Source of the DNA: JAAYYM01 sp964483155
Lineage (GTDB): Bacteria; Bacillota; Clostridia; Lachnospirales; Lachnospiraceae
Direction: 5' to 3'
Length of the DNA: 41,634 bases
Assembly (NCBI GenBank): GCA_964483155.1
Contig: CAZAAC010000023.1
Location: 1 to 41,634 of the forward strand
In this document: piece after piece, positions 17,980-26,876 of the stretch
How the letters are laid out: the number at the start of each line of letters is the position of its first letter
How positions within the stretch are numbered: position 1 is the stretch's first letter
Notes under the pieces: model-generated
The model's database searches: none
What the model was told of the DNA's origin: nothing
What the model saw: the letters and a program-made list of their open reading frames with translations, nothing else
Position numbers and translations under genes: made by a program

Positions 17980-18008
17980 ATTATATCATATAAGATTGAT
18001 TTTGACAT
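17980..18008 (-). promoter_or_regulatory. sigma-A-like promoter for the fourth gene block
   Basis: On the minus strand ATGTCA (18008-18003, four of six -35 matches), 17 bases, then TATAAT (17985-17980). It lies between a GT2 stop and the 158-aa gene start at 17931, leaving a leader of about 40 bases. It would make the run from 17931 down to 2042 a separate housekeeping-type transcript, unlike the sigma-28-driven block upstream. Confidence 0.6.
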
Positions 18009-18017
18009 CTTTTGTTG

Positions 18018-18857
18018 TTACAATTTCCACTTTCCCTGCTTATTTTTCTTATAATCAATGTATCCCCATATAATTGCCATCAATTTCTTAATTCTATGTG
18101 TATCTCCCATCAACATAGCATATACTCTTTTCGGCAAAATATCTCTTTGCCAATCGCAAAAACTTTTATGACTGTCATATTTTTGAATTGTTCTTAAGGT
18201 ATCGCGGATAATATAATAATATCTTTCTGCTGAATACTTATCCTTCTTATATCCTTCGCATTTTTGAAAAAAGTCATGACTGTTATGCTTTAATATTGCG
18301 TTTCTATTTTGAATAATATGATATCCCGCATCTCTCAAGCGAAGACAAAACTCATAATCTCCCATGTCAAGAAAAATGCCTTCATCAAACCCACCTATCT
18401 CCTGAAAAGCTTTAAGTTTTAAAAGCATTCCACTTGTAATAACCACTTCTTTTTTACAAATAGTTTTTTTTATAGGATTTCTTTCATTCGCCTCATATAT
18501 GAATGGTGAAACAATTGCAAGTGTATCTGTATCACTTTTTTCTACATATTCGACTAATCTATTTAGCATCTCTTCGTCTACAATGTCATCCTGATCCAAT
18601 AATAGAATCCATTGGTAACCATCTTTAATAGCTGCCCTGCAAATAACGTTTAATGCCCTTGCCAGACCTCTATTTCCCTTATGCCCCATGTAGCTAATGC
18701 TTTCTATTCTACGCAATATATTTAAAATATCGTTGTCAATCCTCTTCGTCGAGTTGTCATAAACAAATACCTTGCCAAATAGACTTGCAGACCTTGCAAT
18801 TTGCTGCGCCATTTCCGCTGTATAATTGTAAAGTGTAATCCCAACTGCAATATTCAT
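18018..18857 (-). CDS. GT2 glycosyltransferase, rhamnosyltransferase-like
   Basis: The protein has 279 aa. It begins IAVGITLYNYTAE, the start typical of RfbF/WbbL-type GT2 rhamnosyltransferases. VFVYDNST, GNRGLARALN and WILLLDQDDIV (the DQDD metal site near 95) are also typical, and LDMGDYEFCLRLRDAGY supplies the later acidic motif. Rhamnose as donor is only a family guess; no rml genes are present here. The ATG follows AAGGAG. It is the last gene of the third block and no terminator is evident after it. Confidence 0.85.
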   Translation of the reverse strand: MNIAVGITLYNYTAEMAQQIARSASLFGKVFVYDNSTKRIDNDILNILRRIESISYMGHKGNRGLARALNVICRAAIKDGYQWILLLDQDDIVDEEMLNRLVEYVEKSDTDTLAIVSPFIYEANERNPIKKTICKKEVVITSGMLLKLKAFQEIGGFDEGIFLDMGDYEFCLRLRDAGYHIIQNRNAILKHNSHDFFQKCEGYKKDKYSAERYYYIIRDTLRTIQKYDSHKSFCDWQRDILPKRVYAMLMGDTHRIKKLMAIIWGYIDYKKNKQGKWKL

Positions 18858-18894
18858 CTCATGCCACTCCTTTTACACTTTGTAATACCTTGCA

Positions 18895-19995
18895 TTAAAG
18901 TCTGGTTATTGCCTCATAAATTCTTCTACAATTATCAGCATCATGATGTAAAAAAGTATGATTGCATCTATCGGCATATACAGATTCATTGCTTCCATTA
19001 GCAATCAACATTTTTTCCAATTCTCTTAGCAGACTGTATTCCTCGAAAACAACCGGACCAAAACCATCTCTTTCATACTCAAAATATGTTTTTCCATAAT
19101 GATGATGATTCTCAGCATCAAATTGATAATATAGCATCGGTTTCTTCATATATGCAAAATCGAATGCCACACTTGAATAATCCGTAATCAGTATTTTCGA
19201 TTCTTTTAATAATGTCTGCACACTGCTATTGGTCTTATTGGCAAATGTAATCCTTTTGCTACTGTAATGAAAGCAATCCAGGTATTTCTGCATCTCATAA
19301 TGTGGGTAAAACAATAATTTGTAATCATATTTTTCTAGCAATTGATTCAGTTCACATGACTCAATAAGTGACTGATATACCTTGTAATAGTCAGAATTCA
19401 GAAATTTCTTTCGCAATGGGTTCGCCGCACAGCCCTGTAATGAGAAGTTTTGTCTCCAGGTAGGCATTAGTAATATTTGCCTTTTTGTTTTATATTGCAG
19501 CAGATTATCAAATCGAGCCAATCCTGTACAGCTAATCTCGCTTTCTCTATATTGGAGTTTCTTCTTAATATATTGAGCTTCTGGCAGGGTTGAACAGATA
19601 AACAAATCTACTGGGCGCTCTCTTTTAGCATATGTTGCTGATATATCCTTTTCAATAACACCATGATCCAAAAAAATAATTTTTTTCTTTCCAAACAGAA
19701 ACGGATATCGCTCCCTAAATCGCACAATTTTTTTATAATCCCACGGCTCACTATCGCCAACATGTGATGTCACTATTTTATCTGCCAGTAAATAAAGTAT
19801 CCTATGCTTTATACTTTTATACTGTACCACTTTTCCAACTTTTTTTGCCTTCAAGAAATCACGCTTATTTTTTTGATCGGCAACATAATAAGACAAAATT
19901 TCTGGATGCTTCTTATTTATGTAACAAAAGAAAACATACCCATTATCTCTCGCATCATCACCATGCTCTGATAGTAACCATATTTCTTTTCTCAC
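18895..19995 (-). CDS. CDP-glycerol/CDP-ribitol phosphotransferase family protein
   Basis: The protein has 366 aa. The TagB/TagF-like family is recognised by IIFLDHGVIEKD, GLARFDNLL, ILLMPTWRQNF and ILITDYSSVAFDFAYMKKPMLYY. The family moves glycerol- or ribitol-phosphate from the CDP-polyol to a sugar or to a growing chain. Only the catalytic GT-B half is present, about half the length of polymerising TagF, which fits a priming or single-addition enzyme. The start is GTG at 19995, overlapping the previous TAG stop. It follows the TarJ-like gene, which could supply part of the donor pathway. Confidence 0.85.
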   Translation of the reverse strand: MRKEIWLLSEHGDDARDNGYVFFCYINKKHPEILSYYVADQKNKRDFLKAKKVGKVVQYKSIKHRILYLLADKIVTSHVGDSEPWDYKKIVRFRERYPFLFGKKKIIFLDHGVIEKDISATYAKRERPVDLFICSTLPEAQYIKKKLQYRESEISCTGLARFDNLLQYKTKRQILLMPTWRQNFSLQGCAANPLRKKFLNSDYYKVYQSLIESCELNQLLEKYDYKLLFYPHYEMQKYLDCFHYSSKRITFANKTNSSVQTLLKESKILITDYSSVAFDFAYMKKPMLYYQFDAENHHHYGKTYFEYERDGFGPVVFEEYSLLRELEKMLIANGSNESVYADRCNHTFLHHDADNCRRIYEAITRL

Positions 19996-21062
19996 TACAT
20001 TCCACCCATTCTTGTTTTTATACTTTTGCTGAAAAGTATCTTTCCATAAAACTCACTTTTTTCACGCATAACCTGCAGTCCTTCTTTTAGTTCTCTAAAC
20101 GGATAGTTATGAGTGACAAGCGAGATAGTATCTATCTTTCGCTCGACGAGCATATCTATGGCATCCTGCCAATCATTTTCCACACTTGTTGAAAAACTTG
20201 AATTCCATGTACCAATTATGTTCAATTGTTTGCGTGAAATTTTCCAATAGACATCTCTGTCTAGGTGCATATCTTCATTTGGATTTGCAAATGTCAGGAT
20301 TGTTCCTTGTGCCGTCACACTTAAGATACATTGCTCCATAATACTACTTTTCCCTACGCCTTCAACTGCCGCATCTACACCAGCATCACCTGTCTGCATC
20401 TTAAGCCAGTCAACTGCATTTACCGCTGCTGTATTACAGACCAAAGAAAAACCCAATTCTGCTGCTAATCCGGCCTGTTCCTGTTGCTCCGCTATAATAT
20501 AAATATCCTGAATGCCAAAAAGCCTTGCCCACTGCGCCAGCAATAGGTTCATAAAATCTGCCCCAAAAATCGCTATTGATTTCATTTCTTGAAACGGTAG
20601 TCGTCTAAGTGCATGCAGAGCTGTCGCCATCGGTTCCAGCATCGCTGCCTCAGCAAAAGACACCTCATCTGGTAGCTCTATCAAGTTCCATACAGGAATC
20701 TCAACATATTCTGCAAAACAACCGTTTCTACGCGAACCCAAGTAATCGTAATTTGTGCATAATTCATAATGCTCTTTCCTGCAATTATTGCATTCTCTGC
20801 ATGGAATCAATGGATATATGCCAACCTTCTTTCCCACTAACTTCTTATCTTCTGAAAAACCAACCTGCCTCACAATTCCAGCAAACTCATGCCCTGGTAT
20901 TGTTGGAAATTGATAAGTTCCTAATTCGAAAATTCTTGGAATATCTGACTCGCAAATTCCTGCTGCCATGACTTCTACAAGTGCCCAGCCTTCTTTAATC
21001 TCAGGTGTATCAGCCTGCTCATATCTTAAATCATCAATATCATGAAGTACATATGCTTCCAT
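19995..21062 (-). CDS. zinc-dependent alcohol dehydrogenase family, TarJ-like
   Basis: The protein has 355 aa from the ATG at 21062, after AGAGGAG; the frame extends to 21107 without a ribosome site. It is a medium-chain dehydrogenase: GICESD with catalytic C37, GHE at 57-59, the structural zinc site C88-X2-C91-X2-C94-X7-C102, and IAIFGADFMNLL as the nucleotide loop. Gene context with a TarI/IspD-type cytidylyltransferase and two CDP-polyol phosphotransferases suggests a ribulose-5-phosphate reductase (TarJ), which makes ribitol-5-phosphate. Another sugar-alcohol dehydrogenase is possible. Confidence 0.75.
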   Translation of the reverse strand: MEAYVLHDIDDLRYEQADTPEIKEGWALVEVMAAGICESDIPRIFELGTYQFPTIPGHEFAGIVRQVGFSEDKKLVGKKVGIYPLIPCRECNNCRKEHYELCTNYDYLGSRRNGCFAEYVEIPVWNLIELPDEVSFAEAAMLEPMATALHALRRLPFQEMKSIAIFGADFMNLLLAQWARLFGIQDIYIIAEQQEQAGLAAELGFSLVCNTAAVNAVDWLKMQTGDAGVDAAVEGVGKSSIMEQCILSVTAQGTILTFANPNEDMHLDRDVYWKISRKQLNIIGTWNSSFSTSVENDWQDAIDMLVERKIDTISLVTHNYPFRELKEGLQVMREKSEFYGKILFSKSIKTRMGGM

Positions 21063-21103
21063 TCTATTATCATCTCCTCTGCGTATACTTTTGCTTTCGT
21101 ATC

Positions 21104-22117
21104 TCAAACCTTTTTTATTGTTGCACGTAATTCAGCTATTGCTTCCGATAATCCTTCCTTGAGCATATACTTGGCTTCCCATCCTAATGCCTCTAGTCTG
21201 GCTGGATTTAAAATTGCTTTTGTAACTTTTGAATACCCTTGCTTTTCCAAATCTGATGGTATTTCGAAATGAATTCCAACACCTGCAATCTCTGCAACAG
21301 TCTCGGCAAATTCTTTCACTGTCGCTTCACATTTTCTACTTGCAATATTATATGCCATGCCAGCCTCCCCAGATGCCAGCACTGTCAGTATCCCTGAAAC
21401 ACAGTCTTTCACATAACAATATGAGCGTAACTGGCTTCCTGTACTTTTTAAAACAATATCCTCACCATAAACTGCATTCCGTAAAAACTGTGCATCTGCA
21501 CGCGAATTTTCTCCAGTAATAGCACCTCCGTAAATATAGCCTGGACGCACTGCATTTATATGCAGACCATACTGTCTGCCATAAGATGCACACAGACTTT
21601 CTGCTGCACGCTTTCCTTCCGAATAGCAGGACCGCGGATCCATAGAATCAATTCTTCCCCACGAATCCTCCTGAAATCCATTTTCAAGCGATGGATTTTC
21701 GCCGTATATCTCAGAACTGGAAACCAATAAAAATTTTTGCGTATTATGTGCAATCGCATATTCCAAAAGATTTATCGTACCAATCATACTTGTTTTCATT
21801 GTGCCCACTGGATTAGTAGAAAAAGCAAGTGGGTGCGCATTTCCTGCTGCATGTACAATATAATCAAATTTGCTATCACTTTGAACTGGATCGCATACAT
21901 CTTGAATTAGTAAATTAAAAAAATCTTCTTGTAAATATTCTGCAAAACGCTTTTCTGCTTTTTCTCTACCACGACACAATGCATGTATCGATATATTTGC
22001 ATCATAATCTTTATTGATTTCTACAAGCATATCAATCATTGTTGACGCAATCAAACCATTACCACCAGTTATCAATATCGTTTTGTTTCTGAGTTCAGTA
22101 ATATATCCTTCTTGCAT
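21104..22117 (-). CDS. NAD-dependent sugar-nucleotide epimerase/dehydratase (extended SDR)
   Basis: The protein has 337 aa. The NAD loop is TGGNGLIAS (17-25), the active site is Y165-SEG-K169 with the SSS triad at about 133-135, and RPGYIYGG and RSYCYVKDCVSGIL are the usual extended-SDR blocks. The set resembles UDP-glucuronate decarboxylases and dTDP-glucose dehydratases, but the substrate cannot be fixed. The start at 22117 lies 46 bases inside the preceding GT2 gene and is supported by AAGGAG. In TarIJ-like loci an SDR next to the cytidylyltransferase may act on the CDP-linked or UDP-linked sugar. Confidence 0.8.
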   Translation of the reverse strand: MQEGYITELRNKTILITGGNGLIASTMIDMLVEINKDYDANISIHALCRGREKAEKRFAEYLQEDFFNLLIQDVCDPVQSDSKFDYIVHAAGNAHPLAFSTNPVGTMKTSMIGTINLLEYAIAHNTQKFLLVSSSEIYGENPSLENGFQEDSWGRIDSMDPRSCYSEGKRAAESLCASYGRQYGLHINAVRPGYIYGGAITGENSRADAQFLRNAVYGEDIVLKSTGSQLRSYCYVKDCVSGILTVLASGEAGMAYNIASRKCEATVKEFAETVAEIAGVGIHFEIPSDLEKQGYSKVTKAILNPARLEALGWEAKYMLKEGLSEAIAELRATIKKV

Positions 22118-23328
22118 AATAGAAATAGCTCCTTCGTCTGCTGAAAATTTTTACAATACAAAAAATCTTCGGATCTAAAAATTATATTGCACCAGGGATC
22201 AATATATACGTCTTCATCGGCATCAACTGGCAAATTAAAGATATGCTCACACATAATCATATGTTTCTCATACATTTCTGGTCGATAATCAATACTTACT
22301 TCACATTCCGGATATTGCTCTTGCGTATTTTGGTATAACGAATCATTCGTTACACTGATTCCTATTCTGAACCCACTCTGGATTTTCTTTAGGTTCCGAA
22401 TTATATTTCCCAACCCTTCAAAATTTCCGTCAAAGCAAATCAAAACACTACTTGCCACACAGCCGTCTGCATCCTTCATCGCAAGTGCAAGGCGGTCTTC
22501 TATTGTAAATCGAGGGAGTATCTTTCTTTCATCTGCTTTGCCTCTTACACCATGCACCGCATCATCAAATGCATACATTACTGACTTTATGATATTTGTT
22601 TCCCCTTTTAAATTACAGCTATATATCATGCGAAATAATTCTGTTAAAATTGTATTTGCAAAATGCTCCTTTTTCTCATCCGTTAATACTTTCAAGAAAA
22701 AATGTAATCGGTTTCGCCACATATAATAATTAATAAATGTATTGCCAGCATTACGGCCACCCGCTTTATGCCATACCTTTGATTTTCCATAAGTTGCCAC
22801 TTTATAGCCTGCCTGATTAAAACGATAACCCCACTCCATATCATCCCAATAGATAAAATTTTCTTCTGGCATGATACCGACTTCTCGTATCGCATCTATC
22901 CTGACAAGTAAGGAGCATGCCGCCGCATAGTCGCAATATAATATCATTGGAATACCGTCTGCATCCATACAGTTCTTATAAAAATCTCTATTGATATAGC
23001 ACTCAAAGTCTATCCTGCCACCATATCCCCATATTTTCTCTGGCTCATCCATAAAATAAGCCTTTGATCCTACCATTCCAACCTCTGCATTCCCTTCAAG
23101 AAAACTGCGTAGCTCTTCAATAGCATATTGATCCAGAACAATATCATTATCCAATAGTAGCACATACTCATACTTTTGTTCTGCTTTTAAAACTTCACGC
23201 AGTCCTGTATTAAATCCACCAGACCCGCCCAGATTTTCTTCATTCACAAGCAAAGTGACCCTGTCTCCATATTTCTCACGAATCAATAAAACAGAATCAT
23301 CTGTAGAAGCATTGTCTACCACGTATAC
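22072..23328 (-). CDS. GT2 glycosyltransferase, 5' end lost in assembly gap
   Basis: A total of 418 complete codons precede the stop. The sequence enters from the gap at VYVVDNASTDDS, so about 30 N-terminal residues including the start are missing. Other motifs are NLGGSGGFNTG, VLLLDNDIVLD (metal site), YWDDMEWGYRFNQAG and WHKAGG, the pattern of GlfT2- and rhamnosyltransferase-like GT2 enzymes. After about 260 residues comes an extra C-terminal region of about 150 residues (from LPRFTIEDRLALAM) that I do not recognise, ending in a Cys-containing tail. It overlaps the downstream SDR gene by 46 bases. It is not fused to the cytidylyltransferase on the other side of the Ns. Confidence 0.8.
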   Translation of the reverse strand, partial: VYVVDNASTDDSVLLIREKYGDRVTLLVNEENLGGSGGFNTGLREVLKAEQKYEYVLLLDNDIVLDQYAIEELRSFLEGNAEVGMVGSKAYFMDEPEKIWGYGGRIDFECYINRDFYKNCMDADGIPMILYCDYAAACSLLVRIDAIREVGIMPEENFIYWDDMEWGYRFNQAGYKVATYGKSKVWHKAGGRNAGNTFINYYMWRNRLHFFLKVLTDEKKEHFANTILTELFRMIYSCNLKGETNIIKSVMYAFDDAVHGVRGKADERKILPRFTIEDRLALAMKDADGCVASSVLICFDGNFEGLGNIIRNLKKIQSGFRIGISVTNDSLYQNTQEQYPECEVSIDYRPEMYEKHMIMCEHIFNLPVDADEDVYIDPWCNIIFRSEDFLYCKNFQQTKELFLLCKKDILLNSETKRY

Positions 23329-23428
23329 NNNNNNNNNNNNNNNNNNNNNNNNNNNNNNNNNNNNNNNNNNNNNNNNNNNNNNNNNNNNNNNNNNNNNNNN
23401 NNNNNNNNNNNNNNNNNNNNNNNNNNNN
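23329..23428. other. assembly gap of 100 N
   Basis: Exactly 100 undetermined bases, the conventional size for a gap of unknown length. The missing part must hold the last 45 or so codons of the cytidylyltransferase and the first 30 or so of the GT2. That is already more than 200 bases, so the true distance is larger than 100. Confidence 0.98.
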
Positions 23429-24000
23429 GTAGCAGTAGAATTCTTGATGCCACATCGTTTTGCCTTTTCATGTGCCCATATCAGTTTTTTGATTGGAAAA
23501 CACTGTGGGGTCTGTGTTCGCATTAACCTATCCCTATCCATTAGCGCATTTGACTTTTCCGTATCTTCCGTCATAACCATGGCCTCTGCGCAGGGCACCA
23601 CTGTGACTGCAGACCCATGCTGTCTACATTTTTCGATACAATCAGATATAATCTCTTGCGATACCAATGGCCGTATCGCATCATGAATCAGAATCAAGTC
23701 TTCTCCATTTGTTTCATCTTTTAATGCCCAAATACCATTCTTAATAGACGCCTGGCCATTTTCTCCTCCACATACGACCCAATTCAACTTTGTAATTGCA
23801 AATTGCTTGGCATAAGCACGTAATATCTCTTCCCATCCTTCTAGGCATACAACACAGATAGCGTCTATATCGGGGTGCTGTTGAAAAGCCTGCAAGGCAT
23901 AAATAATAACAGGTCTGTCATATACATTCAAAAATTGTTTTGGAATATCTTGATGCATCCTCTGTCCACTTCCACCAGCTATCAGCATTGCAATATTCAT
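23429..24000 (-). CDS. TarI/IspD-type cytidylyltransferase, 3' end lost in assembly gap
   Basis: About 190 N-terminal residues are visible; full-length members have about 235. IAGGSGQRMHQDIPKQFL is the nucleotide-binding signature, with DRPVIIYAL, CGGENGQASIKNG and ILIHDAIRPLVS following. The visible part stops at NSTAT, just before the ATDD... and NIKITTPED motifs expected at the end. TarI makes CDP-ribitol and IspD makes CDP-methylerythritol. The neighbouring TarJ-like dehydrogenase and two CDP-polyol phosphotransferases favour a CDP-polyol product. The start at 24000 follows GGTGAG. Confidence 0.8.
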
Positions 24001-24050
24001 ATTCTCACCGACACGGCATTGTTACCGTCCTTTCAGCTTTTTCAGATTCT

Positions 24051-25283
24051 CTAATAAATGATTTTACGAATTAAATGATACATTTTTTCAGAATAACCAC
24101 CCTCAATATCGTCAAACATGCGTTGTCTGGATATTTTTCGCTCTTCCGACTGTATGTCTTCTTTTAGTACCCGTGGTATTTCCTCCATTAATTTTTCCAT
24201 CGTAACAGCTTTTATTTCTGGCATATATTCTTCAAAAGGAATGTAGCTGTCTCTAGTATTAGCACAATACAATTTATAGTCAAAATGAAAGGCCACCACC
24301 GGTCTGTTCAAAAGCATAAAATCAGTATATATTGATGAATAATCTGTAATCAACAAATCTACCATTCTTAAAAAAGAATAAATATCTGTTTGCGCCTGTA
24401 TGTTTACGATATTAGAATACTGTATCTCTTCAAACTCCTTTTTAAGTTTTGACTTCGGATGTAGCTTTGTTACAAGAATATATTTCTTGTTTTTTAAAAA
24501 CGTATTAAATACGGCTAAATCCATTACCTTAAAAAACTCCTTCTCTGAATCTCGAAAGGTCGGGATGTAAGCCAATATTTGATAACCTTCTATATGATAT
24601 TGCTCTATTTTTTTTCTATCGTTCATTTCCTGCGGTAATAATACTTCTTCTATCTTTACCGTGCTTTCCTGAAATAACATATCATTTCTAGGCTGCCCAT
24701 TAATTAGTATATGTTTACGATCTGTACGAAAAGCTGAGATATATATTTTTGCCATAGGCGTCGATGTCGCCAGCGTATAGTGATATGGCTTTTCATCCGA
24801 AATTCTGCGAAGATAAGTTCGAAATCTCTCCCATATATTTTTAGGATGCCTGATTTTGTCAAACGAATTATCATAATTTGTTTTTTTATTGCCAGAACCA
24901 TGCCACAAGTTTACTTTAATTGCACCACCTGACAGCCAAAAACAAATATCTTTAGAATAATTGTCAAAAATATAATACTTGCCGCGCAAACAATACCATA
25001 TTCCTTTCATGGTATGATGATAATAGGCTTCATAGCCTTTTTCCTGCAACATCTTAATAATTGATTGATCATGTGATATCCATATGGCTCTGACTGTATC
25101 AGATTGGTTCTGCGCTACATATAAATAGAGATACTTCGGATTTTCAGCAAATCTGCTACCAAATGTACTCCCAAACAACCATATATTCTGATTGCGTGGA
25201 AATAAAAAGGAAAGCCAGTAAATCGGTAAAATAAGTATTTGTGCCCAATATTTGATTCCTGCTGCTATCTGACTTCTCTTCAT
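24051..25283 (-). CDS. CDP-glycerol/CDP-ribitol phosphotransferase family protein
   Basis: The protein has 410 aa. An N-terminal hydrophobic patch (about 12-28, ILILPIYWLSFLF) suggests membrane association. Family blocks are IWLFGSTFGSRFAEN, KVNLWHGSGNKK (catalytic His region), TRTD-like INGQPRNDML, LVTKLHPKSK and LLITDYSSIYTDFMLLNRPVVAFHFD. This is a closer match to TagB/TarB/TagF enzymes than the second copy at 18895. It should attach glycerol- or ribitol-phosphate to a sugar acceptor. It sits 50 bases before the cytidylyltransferase gene that probably makes its donor, and 9 bases after the NeuB-like gene. Confidence 0.85.
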   Translation of the reverse strand: MKRSQIAAGIKYWAQILILPIYWLSFLFPRNQNIWLFGSTFGSRFAENPKYLYLYVAQNQSDTVRAIWISHDQSIIKMLQEKGYEAYYHHTMKGIWYCLRGKYYIFDNYSKDICFWLSGGAIKVNLWHGSGNKKTNYDNSFDKIRHPKNIWERFRTYLRRISDEKPYHYTLATSTPMAKIYISAFRTDRKHILINGQPRNDMLFQESTVKIEEVLLPQEMNDRKKIEQYHIEGYQILAYIPTFRDSEKEFFKVMDLAVFNTFLKNKKYILVTKLHPKSKLKKEFEEIQYSNIVNIQAQTDIYSFLRMVDLLITDYSSIYTDFMLLNRPVVAFHFDYKLYCANTRDSYIPFEEYMPEIKAVTMEKLMEEIPRVLKEDIQSEERKISRQRMFDDIEGGYSEKMYHLIRKIIY

Positions 25284-25292
25284 TTATTATCC

Positions 25293-26801
25293 CTACCACT
25301 TCTTCAGAAATGTCTTTCTCTCCATTGGATCTAAGTCACTAATTTTCTGCTCCCTGTAATAAGAATCACTTTTCATATGCTGTGTAGAAACTTCTTCAAA
25401 AATTGCTCCATTAATTGATGAAAAAGCATGATACTCACCACGTAATACCGTCTGCATATCTCCTGGCTTCATATGTTTTGCAGATTTTCCTTCAATTTCA
25501 ACTGTTAAATCTCCATATAATAACTGGAATGTCTCTTCCTTAATTCTATGTGCATGTTCTGGATGCTTCTGCCCCGATAATACAATAATGTATTTCTTGC
25601 AATATTCACGATTGATAATATTAATGATAATAGCCCCATATTGCTTGAAATGTGAAATACCATAGTGATGTGATAATTCAACTTCATAATCATCGCCTAA
25701 CGCAATCCCTGCTTCATACAACATTCCCTTTGCATCATGAATTGCATTACGTACAACTCCTACTCCCGTAATCTTTGCTTTTTCATGAATCTCTTCATTT
25801 ACTTTATAATCCTTGGATGCAATCATCTTATCAGCTTTAAATTCTCCGCTGGTTAACTGTTTTTCGCCACAAGGCATTGCAAAAAATACATCCTCTAAAG
25901 ATATTGTTTTTCCTGCCTTAATATCGTGTTTTGCATAAGTTCCCCGCATCAGGGAACGTAGTGCATCTAATTCTGCCTGACTGATATATTTTTCATTTTC
26001 TTTCTTTGTCTCACACATAGTCCTGGCAAGAAGTGCTGCACTCACCCATTTCTCAGTCTGCTCTGGGTTCATAGAATAAGCATTCAATTCGATTGTCTCT
26101 GTGGGAAGTCCTACATGACGTTCTAATATTTTTGCACCTTTCGCAACCGCAAGCATAGGTACTACATTTTCATCTGGCGCCTCATGTCCTGAATAGCCAA
26201 TTATAATATCACGGTAACGTCTATTCATTCTGTCTATAAAATTTAGTTGTAGACTTTCAAGTGGTGCTGGATATTCTGCAATACAATGTAAAAAAGCAAA
26301 TTCACACCCGCGGTGTGTAAAGAAATTAAATAATTTATCAATATCTGCCATTGTCTTGCCGCCGGTAGATATAATCAATGGCTTTTTAGATGCGGCAACT
26401 GCTGAAAGCAGAGGCCAATCAAGAGCAGAACAGCTTGCAACCTTTATGATATCGATACCTTGATCTAAGCACCACTCAACACATTTCTCATCAAATGGCG
26501 TACTCATTGTAATCATGCCCTCCTCGCGAATGGCATTTACAAGTTCAGAAAACTGATCATAACTTAATCTTGTACTCATAAATCTCGGGATATGCTTTAT
26601 ATCAGTTCTATTCTTGTAATCTGGATGGATAAATGTGTCCAAATCACGATACTGCAATTTCACCGCCGCACGAATATTATACTTTCTGGCTATCTTTCCC
26701 ATTTCTCTGATAATATCTTTTCCGTGCTCTACGCTTCCCTGATGGCTGTTCGCCATCTCAAAAATGAACAGATTTTCAAACACTTTCTTTTCTTGACTCA
26801 C
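25293..26801 (-). CDS. NeuB-like sialic/nonulosonic acid synthase with SAF and cupin domains
   Basis: The protein has 502 aa from the GTG at 26801, spaced properly after GAGGTG; a GTG three codons earlier lacks a site. Residues 10-265 are the NeuB barrel (FEMANSHQGS, AVKLQYR, MITMSTPFDE, IIKVASCSALDWPLL, IGYSGHEAP, ILERHVGL). About 285-345 is an SAF antifreeze-like domain (DIKAGKTISLEDV). About 390-470 is a cupin (PEHAHRIKEETFQLLYG, then MKPGDM). NeuB enzymes condense PEP with an N-acyl sugar to give a nine-carbon acid, the sugar class that Maf proteins attach to flagellin. The extra cupin makes about 150 additional residues. The gene follows a sigma-28 promoter. Confidence 0.85.
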   Translation of the reverse strand: MSQEKKVFENLFIFEMANSHQGSVEHGKDIIREMGKIARKYNIRAAVKLQYRDLDTFIHPDYKNRTDIKHIPRFMSTRLSYDQFSELVNAIREEGMITMSTPFDEKCVEWCLDQGIDIIKVASCSALDWPLLSAVAASKKPLIISTGGKTMADIDKLFNFFTHRGCEFAFLHCIAEYPAPLESLQLNFIDRMNRRYRDIIIGYSGHEAPDENVVPMLAVAKGAKILERHVGLPTETIELNAYSMNPEQTEKWVSAALLARTMCETKKENEKYISQAELDALRSLMRGTYAKHDIKAGKTISLEDVFFAMPCGEKQLTSGEFKADKMIASKDYKVNEEIHEKAKITGVGVVRNAIHDAKGMLYEAGIALGDDYEVELSHHYGISHFKQYGAIIINIINREYCKKYIIVLSGQKHPEHAHRIKEETFQLLYGDLTVEIEGKSAKHMKPGDMQTVLRGEYHAFSSINGAIFEEVSTQHMKSDSYYREQKISDLDPMERKTFLKKW

Positions 26802-26846
26802 ACCACTCACCTCATTTTCTGATTTTGTATGAAGTTCTTACTATAT

Positions 26847-26873
26847 ATATCGGCAAATTCAAAGAAAAATATA
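26847..26873 (-). promoter_or_regulatory. sigma-28 promoter for the NeuB/TarI block
   Basis: On the minus strand TATA (26873-26870), 15 bases, then GCCGATAT (26854-26847), a perfect -10 and three of four -35 bases. The expected transcript starts near 26840, about 40 bases before the GTG start at 26801. It links nonulosonic-acid and CDP-polyol synthesis to late flagellar expression. Confidence 0.7.
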
Positions 26874-26876
26874 TCA

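Noticed and set aside
18968..18975. GCCGATAG on the minus strand, sigma-28-like
   Set aside because: It lies inside the CDP-polyol phosphotransferase reading frame, has no -35 at 14-16 bases, and no gene starts nearby.
23255..23686. Plus-strand frame across the Ns
   Set aside because: It exists only because Ns contain no stop, and it is the shadow of the cytidylyltransferase and GT2 genes.
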